A stretch of 64,000 nt of DNA, from NCBI GenBank assembly GCA_001464275.1, contig LNFL01000166.1, positions 30,168-94,167 on the forward strand, given 5' to 3'. The position numbers and the translations under genes are program-made. This document shows positions 25,440-33,540 of the stretch, piece by piece. Numbering within the stretch: position 1 is the stretch's first letter; the number at the start of each line of letters is the position of its first letter. The notes under the pieces were generated by a model. It searched no databases and was not told where the DNA came from. It was given only the letters and a program-made list of their open reading frames with translations. The stretch comes from Actinobacteria bacterium Ga0077560 (lineage in GTDB: Bacteria > Actinomycetota > Thermoleophilia > Miltoncostaeales > Miltoncostaeaceae).

Positions 25440-25942
25440 GGGAGGCGCTGCTCGCCGAGCCGACCCTTGCCACCGGGGTCCGGCCCGAGGTCGCCCCGCC
25501 GCTGCTGGCACCGCTGGTGTCCCCGCCCCTGTCGCCGGCCGAGGCGGCGGGCGTGGACCTCATCCTGGAGGGCTTCCTGGCCCACCACGGCGCCCCCCGG
25601 CAGCTCTCCGCGGACGCCGACATCGGCACACGGGTCCTGGCGGGCGACTACTGCTACGCCTCCGGCCTCGTGATCGTGGCCGGCTCCGGCGACCTGTTCG
25701 TCATCCGGGCGCTGGGCGGCCTGGTGGCCGTGTCCGCAGGCCTGGTGGCCGAGGACCGGCGTGACGACCTGCCCCACCTGTGGCTGGGCACGATGGCCGC
25801 GATCGCCGGACCGCGGGGCCCGGAGGCCGAGGCCGCGTTCGACGATGCGCTGCGCGCGCTGCGCGCGGGCGACCGCACCCCCCTTGCCGCGCTGGCCTCC
25901 GGACTCCACCATGCACCCGACCTGAAGGCGGTGCTGGCATGA
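25436..25942 (+). CDS. Unknown protein in the heme/menaquinone operon
   Basis: The 168-aa product starts at the GTG of a GTGA overlap with hemL and ends in an ATGA overlap with the UbiD gene, so it is translated with them. No signal peptide or metal motif. The middle (FLAHHGAPRQLSADADIGTRVLAGDYCYASGLVIVAGSGDL) vaguely recalls helices of polyprenyl diphosphate synthases, but no DDxxD motif is present. A non-catalytic prenyl-synthase-like subunit is one possibility; this is weak inference. The gene itself is well supported by coupling. Confidence 0.65.
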   Translation: MREALLAEPTLATGVRPEVAPPLLAPLVSPPLSPAEAAGVDLILEGFLAHHGAPRQLSADADIGTRVLAGDYCYASGLVIVAGSGDLFVIRALGGLVAVSAGLVAEDRRDDLPHLWLGTMAAIAGPRGPEAEAAFDDALRALRAGDRTPLAALASGLHHAPDLKAVLA

Positions 25943-27390
25943 TCCGCGACCTTCGCGACTGGATGGACCGCCTGCGCAAGGCGGGGGAGCTCATCGAGGT
26001 GACCACCCAGGTGGACTCGCACCTGGAGATCACCGAGATCACCGACCGGGTGAGCAAGCGGTTCGGGCCGGCCCTGCTCTTCCGGAACGTCACGGGCTCC
26101 TCGATGCCGGTGCTCATCAACCAGTTCGGCAGCGAGCGGCGCATGTGCATGGCGCTAGAGAGCGACTCCCTGGACGTCCCGGGCGAGCGCATCCAGGACC
26201 TCATGGACCTGCAGCCCCCGCACGGGCTGGTGGAGAAGGTCAAGGCGCTGGGCAAGCTGCGCGAGCTGGCGTCGTTCAGCCCCAAGGAGGTGAAGACGGC
26301 GCCGTGCCAGGAGGTCTGGATGGACCCCCCGGACCTCACCAAGCTGCCGGTCCTCACCTGCTGGCCGGATGACGGCGGCCCCTACATCACCCTGCCCCTG
26401 GTGTTCAGCAAGGACCCGTCCACCGGCGTGCGCAACTGCGGCATGTACCGCGTGCAGGTCATGGACGAGCGCACGGCGATGATGCACTGGCAGATCCACA
26501 AGGACGGGGCCGCCCACCTGCGCGACTCCGAGGGCCGGGTGGAGGTCGCCATCGCGATCGGCACCGACCCCGCCGTGACCTACAGCGCCACCGCGCCCCT
26601 GCCGCCGCACATCGACGAGATGATCTTCGCGGGCTTCCTGCGCGGCAAGAGCGTCGAGATGGTGCCGTGCCGCACGGTGAACCTGGAGGTCCCCGCCAAC
26701 GCGGAGATCGTCATCGAGGGCTACGTGGACGCCGGCGACATCCGCCCGGAGGGCCCGTTCGGCGACCACACCGGCTTCTACACGCCGGTGGACGACTACC
26801 CCGCCTTCCACGTCACCGCGATCTCGCACCGCCGCGACCCGGTCTACGCCACCACCATCGTCGGCAAGCCGCCCATGGAGGACTTCTTCCTGGGCAAGGC
26901 CACCGAGCGCATGTTCCTGCCGCTCATCAAGATGACCGTGCCGGACCTCCACGACATGAACCTGCCGCTGGAGGGCGTGTTCCACAACTGCGCGATCGTG
27001 TCGGTGAAGAAGCGGTACCCCGGCCACGCGAAGAAGCTCATGAACGCGGTGTGGGGCCTCGGGCTGCTCTCGCTGAGCCGCTGCGTGATCGTGGTGGACC
27101 ACGACGTGGACGTCCACGACGTGTCCCAGGTCGCCTTCCGCGCGTTCAGCAACGTCGACCCGGCGCGGGACATGCTGCTGGTCGACGGCCCGGTGGACGC
27201 CCTGGACCACGCCGCCCCGTACTTCGCCTACGGCTCCAAGATCGGCTTCGACGCCACCCGCAAGCTGCCGGGCGAGGGCCAGGTGCGTCCGTGGCCCGAC
27301 GAGATCCGCATGAGCGAGGACATCCGGGCGCTGGTGGACCGCCGCTGGGCCGAGTACGGCATCCCCGGCCCCGGGGACCGCACCCCGTAG
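25939..27390 (+). CDS. UbiD-family decarboxylase, probable menaquinone (futalosine route) enzyme
   Basis: The 483-aa prenylated-FMN-dependent decarboxylase has cofactor-site segments TGVRNCGMYRVQV and MMHWQIHKDGAAHLRDSEGR and the catalytic region AGDIRPEGPFGDHTGFY with the conserved Glu. The length and N-terminus (MIRDLRDWMDRLRKAGELIEVT) are typical of MqnL-type proteins, which decarboxylate a dihydroxy-naphthoate intermediate. The partner prenyl-FMN synthase UbiX and mqnA/mqnC are 7-10 kb downstream, which supports this role. Coupled to the preceding gene by ATGA. Confidence 0.88.
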   Translation: MIRDLRDWMDRLRKAGELIEVTTQVDSHLEITEITDRVSKRFGPALLFRNVTGSSMPVLINQFGSERRMCMALESDSLDVPGERIQDLMDLQPPHGLVEKVKALGKLRELASFSPKEVKTAPCQEVWMDPPDLTKLPVLTCWPDDGGPYITLPLVFSKDPSTGVRNCGMYRVQVMDERTAMMHWQIHKDGAAHLRDSEGRVEVAIAIGTDPAVTYSATAPLPPHIDEMIFAGFLRGKSVEMVPCRTVNLEVPANAEIVIEGYVDAGDIRPEGPFGDHTGFYTPVDDYPAFHVTAISHRRDPVYATTIVGKPPMEDFFLGKATERMFLPLIKMTVPDLHDMNLPLEGVFHNCAIVSVKKRYPGHAKKLMNAVWGLGLLSLSRCVIVVDHDVDVHDVSQVAFRAFSNVDPARDMLLVDGPVDALDHAAPYFAYGSKIGFDATRKLPGEGQVRPWPDEIRMSEDIRALVDRRWAEYGIPGPGDRTP

Positions 27391-29247
27391 CTACCGCGTG
27401 AACGCGATCCGGCGCCCGTCGAGGGTGCCGGTCACCGACGGCCCGTCCAGGCGCAGCACGCCGCGGGAGGCGGCCCGGCCGGACACCCGCAGGGTCGCGG
27501 TGGAGCTGAACAGCGCCTCGCGGCGGATGGTCCCGGTGACCACCACGCCCGGGATCGCGACGTAGTTCGTGAAGCGGATGATGATCCCGCGGGCGTCGAT
27601 CGTGGCCCCGCCCCTGCCGCCCCGCAGCCCGGTGAACCGCACGGTGTTGCCGGACTCCGTGCCGAACGAGAGCGCCTGCGTGATGTCGCCGAAGGTGGCG
27701 ATCACGGCCCGGACGGTCCGGCCGCGCCGGCCCGGCACGCCCAGGGGCCGCAGCCCGGCGATGCCCGCGGCCGGCAGCGGGGGGATCTCGGGGAACTCAC
27801 CGGCGCGGCACGGCTGCCCCACGGTCGATCCCGCGATGAACCGCCGGATCGCGAGCAGCGTGCAGTCGTTCCTGGCGCTGATGCTGGAGTGCCCGCTGCC
27901 GACGGCGCGCACCAGGCTCGCCCGGGGCAGCGTGGCCGCGACGGCCTGCGCGGTCTCGAGCGGCGTGCGGATGTCCTGCGTCCCGGCGATCAGCAGCGCG
28001 GGAACGTCGGGCGGCGGGGTGACCGGCGGGGCGATCACCGGCGACTCGGGCCAGCCCAGGCAGGCGGTCACCAGTGCGGCGTCGGTGCCGGGCCGCCGGA
28101 ACGGCGCCGGGACGGCCGGGTCGACGGCGGCCAGCGCGGCGGTGGTCGCCGCGAGCCGGTCGGCCGTGTTCTGCGCGGGCGTCCAGGGCAGCTCCGCCTC
28201 GGCGCACTCGGTCGCCAGGAACAGGCCCAGCGAGAAGTCGCGCGGCCGGGAGGGCTCGTCATCCCCCGCGCCCTGGATGCGGAACAGCAGCGCCGGGTCG
28301 CCGCGCAGCGCCAGCTTGACGGCCGCCGGGAAGGCCCCGCGTGCGTCGGCGTTCAGGTCGCCGCCGCCCAGCAGCTCGTAGAGGGCGGTCGGCGCATCCG
28401 GCCCACCGAAGCTCGCGGCGACGGTGCGGCCGGAGGGCAGGACGCGGCGGCCGGTGATCGGCGCGGCCGCCAGGCGGGTCTCCAGGCGGGCGACGTCACC
28501 GACGGGATCCGAGGTGATCCCCGCGCAACGGCGCGCGGCGCACAGCTCGGCCAGCGCACGCCGGGCGGCCGCGTAGCCGTCGCCGTCCACGAGCGTGTTG
28601 CCGCGCAGCCCCACCACGGAGTCGAGGATGAGGCCCGCGGTCGCCGGGCCGTGCAGCCGGGCGTACCAGGTGGCCACCAGCGTGCCGTAGGAGACCCCGA
28701 AGGGCGTGATGCGCTCACGGCCCAGCCCGAGCCGGAGGTCCTCCAGGTCGGCGACGCTGTCGGCGGTGGTGAACCGCGTGCGGCGCGGGCCGATCTCGGC
28801 GGCGCACCCGGCGATGAGGGCGGCGACGGCCTCCGGCGCGTCGCCCGGGTCCGCCGACCGTTCGAGGGTGGGGCAGCGCAGCGCTCCGGCGCCGGTGCCG
28901 CGCTGGTCGAACGCCACCACCTCGTACCCGGGGGCGTTGTCGCGCAGCTGCCGCTCCAGGTCGCCGCCCGGCGTGATTGCCGCCTGCCCGGGGCCGCCGG
29001 CCAGGAACACGATCGTGCCCTTCAGCGTCCCGCGGTGGGGCAGACGCCGCACCTGCAGGGCGATCGTGCCCTGGGCCGGGTCCGCGCGGTCCACCGGGAC
29101 GGTGAGGGTGCCGCATTGGAAGCCGCGGAGGCCCGCGCAGGAGGTGAAGGCGATCGGCGACTGCGCCGCGGCGACGGCGGGCACCGCCAGGGCGGCGGCC
29201 AGCGCGGACAGGATCACCCGCCGGACACGCGGGGGCGAAAACGGCAT
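27391..29247 (-). CDS. Secreted alpha/beta-hydrolase (TAP-like peptidase family)
   Basis: The 618-aa product has an N-terminal signal peptide (RRVILSALAAALAVPAVAAAQ). The alpha/beta-hydrolase fold shows the oxyanion segment VFLAGGPGQAA, VAFDQRGTGAGAL, and the nucleophile elbow PFGVSYGTLVATW (Ser near residue 196). The C-terminal part includes PALLIAGTQDIRTPLETA and SGHSSIS, supplying the acid and His of the triad. These match tripeptidyl aminopeptidase-like secreted hydrolases. A beta-rich tail of about 130 residues after the hydrolase domain is not recognised. It converges directly on the UbiD gene with no gap. Confidence 0.82.
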   Translation of the reverse strand: MPFSPPRVRRVILSALAAALAVPAVAAAQSPIAFTSCAGLRGFQCGTLTVPVDRADPAQGTIALQVRRLPHRGTLKGTIVFLAGGPGQAAITPGGDLERQLRDNAPGYEVVAFDQRGTGAGALRCPTLERSADPGDAPEAVAALIAGCAAEIGPRRTRFTTADSVADLEDLRLGLGRERITPFGVSYGTLVATWYARLHGPATAGLILDSVVGLRGNTLVDGDGYAAARRALAELCAARRCAGITSDPVGDVARLETRLAAAPITGRRVLPSGRTVAASFGGPDAPTALYELLGGGDLNADARGAFPAAVKLALRGDPALLFRIQGAGDDEPSRPRDFSLGLFLATECAEAELPWTPAQNTADRLAATTAALAAVDPAVPAPFRRPGTDAALVTACLGWPESPVIAPPVTPPPDVPALLIAGTQDIRTPLETAQAVAATLPRASLVRAVGSGHSSISARNDCTLLAIRRFIAGSTVGQPCRAGEFPEIPPLPAAGIAGLRPLGVPGRRGRTVRAVIATFGDITQALSFGTESGNTVRFTGLRGGRGGATIDARGIIIRFTNYVAIPGVVVTGTIRREALFSSTATLRVSGRAASRGVLRLDGPSVTGTLDGRRIAFTR

Positions 29248-29373
29248 CTGGCGAGCCTACCCCCGCTCTCAGACGGCGTACACACGCATCGGTGTCCCCC
29301 CGCCCCGCCGTGGGGGACACTCGACCCGTCGCCAGGGACATGTGGTTCGCCGGGGGTCTGGTTGAATCGTGCG

Positions 29374-29392
29374 GCCGGAAACCATTTCCGGC
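29374..29392. promoter_or_regulatory. Palindrome upstream of the Rieske/cytochrome operon
   Basis: GCCGGAAA-CCA-TTTCCGGC is a perfect 8-bp inverted repeat, 33 nt before the Rieske start, in the 177-bp gap after the divergent hydrolase gene. It could be an operator or a leader hairpin; no known consensus was recognised. Confidence 0.45.
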
Positions 29393-29424
29393 GAGCTCGT
29401 CCCTGCACGAGGAGGTTGCACCAG

Positions 29425-30105
29425 GTGGCAGACAGCCAGGGGAACGGATCCCCCGGGGGTACAGGGGGCCTGTACGGCGGCCCGCGTGCCGTCGACCCCG
29501 AGCCGACGCACTCGCACCACGACGATCCCGAGCACATCACTCGGACCCGGTTCCTCTCCGGCGTCGCGGTCGCCGGCGGCGCGGTCCTCACGGCCGCCAT
29601 CCTGGTGCCGATCGTCGGGTTCGCCGTGACGGACACCGTCAAGGATGAGGAGTTCCGCTGGGTCGACGTCGGCCCGCTCTCCGACTTCCCGGACGGCAAG
29701 ACCACGTCCATCGCGGTCTCGGGGCCCTTCCCCGAGTCCGACCGCCGCGCGTTCGTGCGGCGGAAGGATGGCGCGATGAGCGCCATCTGGAACCGGTGCG
29801 CCCACCTGGGCTGCCCGGTGGAGTACAGCGAGGCCGGCGACAACTACGTCTGCCCGTGCCACGGCGGCGCCTACGACGCGGAGGGCCGCGTCACCGCCGG
29901 CCCGCCGCCGCGCCCGCTCGACCGGTTCGACATCAAGGTCGTCAAGCAGGGCACCACCGAGCGCCTCGACCCGGCCACGGCGCCGGATGACTCGCGGGTG
30001 CTCATCGGCAAGCCCTACTCGCTCGACGACGACCTCAAGCCCTACCGCCTCCACGGGCCGGGCGAGGAGGTCACCGGTGTCCTTGCCAACCTCTACCCCT
30101 TCTAG
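29425..30105 (+). CDS. qcrA: Menaquinol:cytochrome c reductase Rieske iron-sulfur subunit
   Basis: This membrane-bound electron carrier takes electrons from menaquinol. In its 226 aa there is an N-terminal soluble stretch, a membrane helix (RFLSGVAVAGGAVLTAAILVPIVGF), then the Rieske fold. The cluster boxes are CAHLGC at residues 125-130 and CPCH at 143-146, with both Cys/His pairs intact. The GTG start follows GAGGAGG at good spacing. First of three genes; the cytochrome b gene starts 9 bp after its stop, inside an AGGAGG-type ribosome site. Confidence 0.93.
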   Translation: MADSQGNGSPGGTGGLYGGPRAVDPEPTHSHHDDPEHITRTRFLSGVAVAGGAVLTAAILVPIVGFAVTDTVKDEEFRWVDVGPLSDFPDGKTTSIAVSGPFPESDRRAFVRRKDGAMSAIWNRCAHLGCPVEYSEAGDNYVCPCHGGAYDAEGRVTAGPPPRPLDRFDIKVVKQGTTERLDPATAPDDSRVLIGKPYSLDDDLKPYRLHGPGEEVTGVLANLYPF

Positions 30106-30114
30106 GAGGAGCCG

Positions 30115-30945
30115 ATGAGCACCACGGACATCGGACCCAAGGGGCCGGTCGGCCAGGTCGGTGAGGCCGTCGTCGACTACGTCGATGACCGCACGGGCGC
30201 CAAGACCGGCATCACCTGGTTCCTGAAGCGCAACATCCCCGCCGAGACCAGCTGGTTCCAGACGCTGGGCTTCGCCGCCATGGCCGTGTTCGGCCTGCAG
30301 GCCGTCACCGGCATCTTCCTGGCGATGTACTACAAGCCCGACACCGCGCGGGCGTACGCGAGCATCGAGCACATCACGAACGACGTGACGTGGGGCTGGC
30401 TCGTGCGCGGCATGCACAAGTGGGGCGCCAGCGCGATGATCGTGCTCGTCTTCCTGCACATGGGACGCGTCTTCATCTTCGGGTCGTACAAGTACCCCCG
30501 TGAGCTGACGTGGGTGACCGGCGCGATCCTGCTGATCATGACCATGTTCATGGGCCTCACCGGCTACCTGCTGGTGTGGGACGAGAAGGCCTACTGGGCC
30601 ACCGTCGTGGCCATGAACATCACGGCCAGCGCACCCATCCTGGGCCCGTACGTCGCGGACGTCCTCCGCGCCGGGCCGGAGTTCGGGCCGGACACGCTGT
30701 CGCGCTTCTACTCCATCCATATGCTCGCGATACCCGGGGGCCTCGCGACATTCATCGGGTTGCACCTGTTCCTGGTGGCGAAACTCGGCATCTCCGAGCC
30801 GCCGCACTCCCACCGGCTCGCCCGGGTGCGGCGCGCCGAGGAGGCCGCCCGAAGGGCCGCGGCGCGTGATCGCCAGCCGTACGGCCGTCGCCAGGTGACC
30901 CCTGAGACGTCCCCGCAGACCATCTCCGCGGAGGGCGGTCAGTGA
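30115..30945 (+). CDS. qcrB: Cytochrome b, b6-type N-terminal subunit
   Basis: The four-helix di-heme quinol-oxidising subunit has 276 aa. Two His pairs are visible: MHKWGASAMIVLVFLHMG (13 residues between) and IHMLAIPGGLATFIGLHLF (14 residues between). The longer second spacing is the mark of b6-type rather than bc1-type proteins. FLTGYLLVW-like (LTGYLLVWDEKAYWAT) follows helix C. A charged C-terminal extension of about 40 residues follows the fourth helix. Strong AGGAGG site before the ATG; the stop overlaps the next GTG by 4 nt. Confidence 0.95.
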   Translation: MSTTDIGPKGPVGQVGEAVVDYVDDRTGAKTGITWFLKRNIPAETSWFQTLGFAAMAVFGLQAVTGIFLAMYYKPDTARAYASIEHITNDVTWGWLVRGMHKWGASAMIVLVFLHMGRVFIFGSYKYPRELTWVTGAILLIMTMFMGLTGYLLVWDEKAYWATVVAMNITASAPILGPYVADVLRAGPEFGPDTLSRFYSIHMLAIPGGLATFIGLHLFLVAKLGISEPPHSHRLARVRRAEEAARRAAARDRQPYGRRQVTPETSPQTISAEGGQ

Positions 30946-31700
30946 ACAAGGCTCAGCAAGAGGCGTACCTGCGCGAGTACTCGCAGGCCAAGAAGGAGGG
31001 CAAGCCCTTCTTCCCGTACGCCATCTACAAGGACCACATCGTCGCGATCCTGGCCTTCGGCTGGATCATCGGCATGTCGATCTGGCACCGCGTGGAGATC
31101 GGCCAGCCGGTGTACGCGGCGACGACCGACTTCGTTCCGCGGCCGGAGTGGTACTTCTTCTTCCTCTTCGAGCTGCTGAAGATCTTCGAGGGCCAGAACG
31201 CGCTCACGCCGGTCATCATGGCCACGTTCATCGTGCCCAACGTGATGATGGTGCTGCTGCTGCTCACCCCGTTCATCGACCGGGGCCCGGAGCGGCGCAT
31301 CAGCCGCCGGCCCATCGCGCTCGCCACCTCGATCGTGGTCTTCGCGTCCCTCGCGTGGCTCACGTACGAGGGCGCGACCAGCGAGGCCCCGGGTGCCGGT
31401 CCGGCCATCGTGTTCGAGCCGGCGCTGGACGAGACGGCGGCCGCGGGGTACGAGGCGTTCCAGGACGCCAACTGCCAGAACTGCCACAAGCTCGGCGGCA
31501 GTGGCGGCGTGCTGGGACCGGATCTCTCGAACGAGGGAGCCAAGGCGCGCGGCGTGCAGTGGCACATCGACCACCTGAAGAACCCGGCGAGCAAGGTCCC
31601 GGGGTCGGCGATGCCGCCGTTCCCGAACTTCACCCCGGAGCAGTACACGCAGATCGGGACGTTCCTCGACGGTCTCGGCACGAAGTGGAAGGCCCAGTAG
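30942..31700 (+). CDS. qcrC: Subunit IV fused to cytochrome c
   Basis: The 252-aa product covers the C-terminal part of a split cytochrome b plus a c-type domain, the Bacillus QcrC arrangement. The N-terminal half has FVPRPEWYFFFLFELLKIF (quinol-site PEWY) and helices near residues 30-50, 85-105 and 122-140. The C-terminal half binds one heme through CQNCH (residues 178-182) with a likely Met ligand in GSAMPPFPNF near 216. It passes electrons from the b/Rieske core to soluble or oxidase-linked cytochrome c. GTG start set by overlap. Confidence 0.93.
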   Translation: MNKAQQEAYLREYSQAKKEGKPFFPYAIYKDHIVAILAFGWIIGMSIWHRVEIGQPVYAATTDFVPRPEWYFFFLFELLKIFEGQNALTPVIMATFIVPNVMMVLLLLTPFIDRGPERRISRRPIALATSIVVFASLAWLTYEGATSEAPGAGPAIVFEPALDETAAAGYEAFQDANCQNCHKLGGSGGVLGPDLSNEGAKARGVQWHIDHLKNPASKVPGSAMPPFPNFTPEQYTQIGTFLDGLGTKWKAQ

Positions 31701-31726
31701 GGCCGCACCGCTTCGAGTGACGCACA

Positions 31727-31754
31727 CGACGGCCCGCGGAGACGCGGGCCGTCG
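31727..31754. terminator. Terminator of the cytochrome operon
   Basis: A perfect 12-bp stem (CGACGGCCCGCG / CGCGGGCCGTCG) with a GAGA tetraloop is followed by TCGTTT. It lies between the cytochrome gene and the convergent 31767 gene and can serve both. Confidence 0.85.
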
Positions 31755-31766
31755 TCGTTTCGGGGG

Positions 31767-32150
31767 TCAGCCGGGAACCGCGACCAGCCGGGCCCGCGCG
31801 GTGTCGAGGCCGATGGGGAGCTCGTCGGCTCCGACCTCCCAGGCGCCGATGGATCCCTGCCCCACGGGGACGGCCCGCATGGCCTCGAGGTGTGGACCCG
31901 ACCTCCCGAAGGCCCGCGCCGCCTCGGGGCCGGTCCAGACCGAGACGGTTCGGAAGATCCCGCGCCGCAGATCGGCCTCCAGGAGCATGCCCACCATGCC
32001 CTCCGAGGCGCGCGCCTGGCGCCCCACGGCGATCGAGCGCCGCATGAACGCCAGCCGGGCCCGCCAGCCCGGGACGATGAACTCCGTGGCGACGGCGTGC
32101 AGGGGGCCGGCGCTTCCCGCGGCCGGGCCGGGCTGCCATGGACGGATCAT
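31767..32150 (-). CDS. Small dimeric alpha/beta-barrel-like protein
   Basis: The 127-aa protein resembles monooxygenase/DUF3291-type ferredoxin-like barrels (ATEFIVPGWRARLAFMRRSIAVG, then a central strand GIFRTVSVWTGPEAARAFGRSGPHLEAM). Such proteins include heme-degrading and antibiotic-biosynthesis monooxygenases, but no specific member is recognised. It is divergent from a TetR gene with an inverted repeat between them, so it may be a TetR target. Confidence 0.6.
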   Translation of the reverse strand: MIRPWQPGPAAGSAGPLHAVATEFIVPGWRARLAFMRRSIAVGRQARASEGMVGMLLEADLRRGIFRTVSVWTGPEAARAFGRSGPHLEAMRAVPVGQGSIGAWEVGADELPIGLDTARARLVAVPG

Positions 32151-32173
32151 CTCGGGGCCTCCGTGTCGCAGAA

Positions 32174-32188
32174 CTTGACGGCGTCAAG
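32174..32188. promoter_or_regulatory. Inverted repeat, candidate TetR operator
   Basis: CTTGAC-GGC-GTCAAG is a perfect 6-bp palindrome in the gap between the divergent 31767 gene and the TetR gene, the usual place for a TetR-family operator. Confidence 0.5.
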
Positions 32189-32217
32189 ATCCCGCACGCG
32201 GCCGATCTTGTCAATGG

Positions 32218-32223
32218 TAAGTT
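32218..32223 (+). promoter_or_regulatory. Candidate -10 element for the TetR gene (leaderless)
   Basis: TAAGTT is 6 nt from the GTG at 32230. Confidence 0.35.
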
Positions 32224-32229
32224 CCATTC

Positions 32230-32817
32230 GTGGCCCAGCGTCCCTACCACCACGGCGACCTCCGCCGCGCCCTGCTCGAGGCGGCCACCGAGGCCATCGC
32301 GCGATCCGGGCCCCACGGGGTGACCCTGCGGGAGATCGCCCGCACCGTCGGGGTGTCGCACGCCGCCCCCGCCCACCACTTCGGCTCCCGCACCGGCCTG
32401 CTCACCGCCATTGCCGCCAGCGGCTTCGCGCACCTGGCCGACGCGACCGCGGAGGGCCGGGCCGCCGGCACGCTCCCGGCGGCGGCGGCGTCCTACGTGC
32501 GCTTCGCGCAGGCGCACCCCGGAGAGTTCGCGGTGATGTTCGAGACCTCGCTGCTGGACTGGACCGATCCCGCGCTGGCCGAGACCGCCGCCCGCGCGCG
32601 CCGCGAGCTGAGCGCCACCATCACCCGGTTCGCCGGAGGCGCGCCCGACCCGGAGGCCGCGGAGCTGGCGGCGTGGTCGCTGGTGCACGGGCTGGCGGCC
32701 CTGGTGCGCAGCGGCATCGTGGACGCGCAGGGCGACGCGGGGGCGCTGGCCGAGCGCGTGGCGCGGGCCATCGGCATCTCCACCGGCGGAAACGGGGACG
32801 ACAGTCCCGCCGATTGA
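32230..32817 (+). CDS. TetR/AcrR family transcriptional regulator
   Basis: The 195-aa protein has an N-terminal TetR HTH at about residues 8-55 (YHHGDLRRALLEAATEAIARSG, TLREIARTVGVSHAAPAHHFGSRTGLL). It is followed by an all-helical ligand domain with the WHG-type segment AAWSLVHGLAALVRSG. It likely represses itself and the divergent 31767 gene through the palindrome at 32174. It is 60 bp upstream of ubiX on the same strand; ubiX has its own likely promoter. Confidence 0.88.
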   Translation: MAQRPYHHGDLRRALLEAATEAIARSGPHGVTLREIARTVGVSHAAPAHHFGSRTGLLTAIAASGFAHLADATAEGRAAGTLPAAAASYVRFAQAHPGEFAVMFETSLLDWTDPALAETAARARRELSATITRFAGGAPDPEAAELAAWSLVHGLAALVRSGIVDAQGDAGALAERVARAIGISTGGNGDDSPAD

Positions 32818-32863
32818 GGGCGGCCCCGGGGGGACCCCCATACTGCGCCGGCCCGCGGGTCCC

Positions 32864-32869
32864 TACCAT
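32864..32869 (+). promoter_or_regulatory. Candidate -10 element of the ubiX-mqnA operon (leaderless)
   Basis: TACCAT is 8 nt before the GTG at 32878 and no Shine-Dalgarno lies between. Confidence 0.5.
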
Positions 32870-32877
32870 TCCCCTCT

Positions 32878-33540
32878 GTGAAGCGGATCTTCCTGGGTGT
32901 CACCGGCGCATCCGGCGCCCCGTACGCATCGGCGGCGCTGCGCGCGCTCACGGCCGCCGGCTGCGACGTGGGCCTGTGCGTGAGCCGCTCCGGCGCGCAC
33001 GTCATCAGCCACGAGATCCTGCGCGCCGGCCGTGACGCCCCCGCGGACCCCGACGCCGTGGTGCGCGAGTTCGTCGCCCGGTCGACCGAGCACCCGCACC
33101 GGGTCACGATCCTGGGCCTCCAGGACCTCACGGCCCCGTTCGCCTCGGGCTCCTCGCTGGCGCCCGCCGCCCTCATCTGCCCGTGCTCGGGCAGCAGCCT
33201 GGCGGCCATCGCCCACGGCACGGCCCAGAACCTCATCCACCGCTGCGCGGACGTGATGCTGAAGGAACGCCGCACCCTGGTGCTGATGACCCGCGAGACC
33301 CCGCTGTCGATCATCCACATCGAGAACATGGCGGCGGTCACCCGCGCCGGCGCGATCGTGATGCCGGCGATGCCGGGCTGGTACAACCACCCGGAGCGCG
33401 TGGAGGATCTCGTGGACTTCATGGTGGGCAAGGCGCTGGACCACCTGGGCGTCGAGAACCGGCTGCTGGCCCGCTGGGGCGACGACCCGGAGGTCCGCGT
33501 GCCCGACGTCCCGCCCGCCGACCTGGGGAGCACCGAATGA
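32878..33540 (+). CDS. ubiX: UbiX-type flavin prenyltransferase
   Basis: It makes prenylated FMN, the cofactor of UbiD decarboxylases. The 220-aa product has FLGVTGASGAPYA (FMN phosphate site) at the N-terminus. The diagnostic blocks LICPCSGSSLAAIAHG, NLIHRCADVMLKERRTLVL and RETPLSIIHIENM follow. It starts the operon ubiX-menG-prenyl synthase-orphan-mqnA, with 4-nt overlaps throughout, and so serves the UbiD enzyme encoded at 25939. In futalosine clusters this role is called MqnM. Confidence 0.92.
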   Translation: MKRIFLGVTGASGAPYASAALRALTAAGCDVGLCVSRSGAHVISHEILRAGRDAPADPDAVVREFVARSTEHPHRVTILGLQDLTAPFASGSSLAPAALICPCSGSSLAAIAHGTAQNLIHRCADVMLKERRTLVLMTRETPLSIIHIENMAAVTRAGAIVMPAMPGWYNHPERVEDLVDFMVGKALDHLGVENRLLARWGDDPEVRVPDVPPADLGSTE

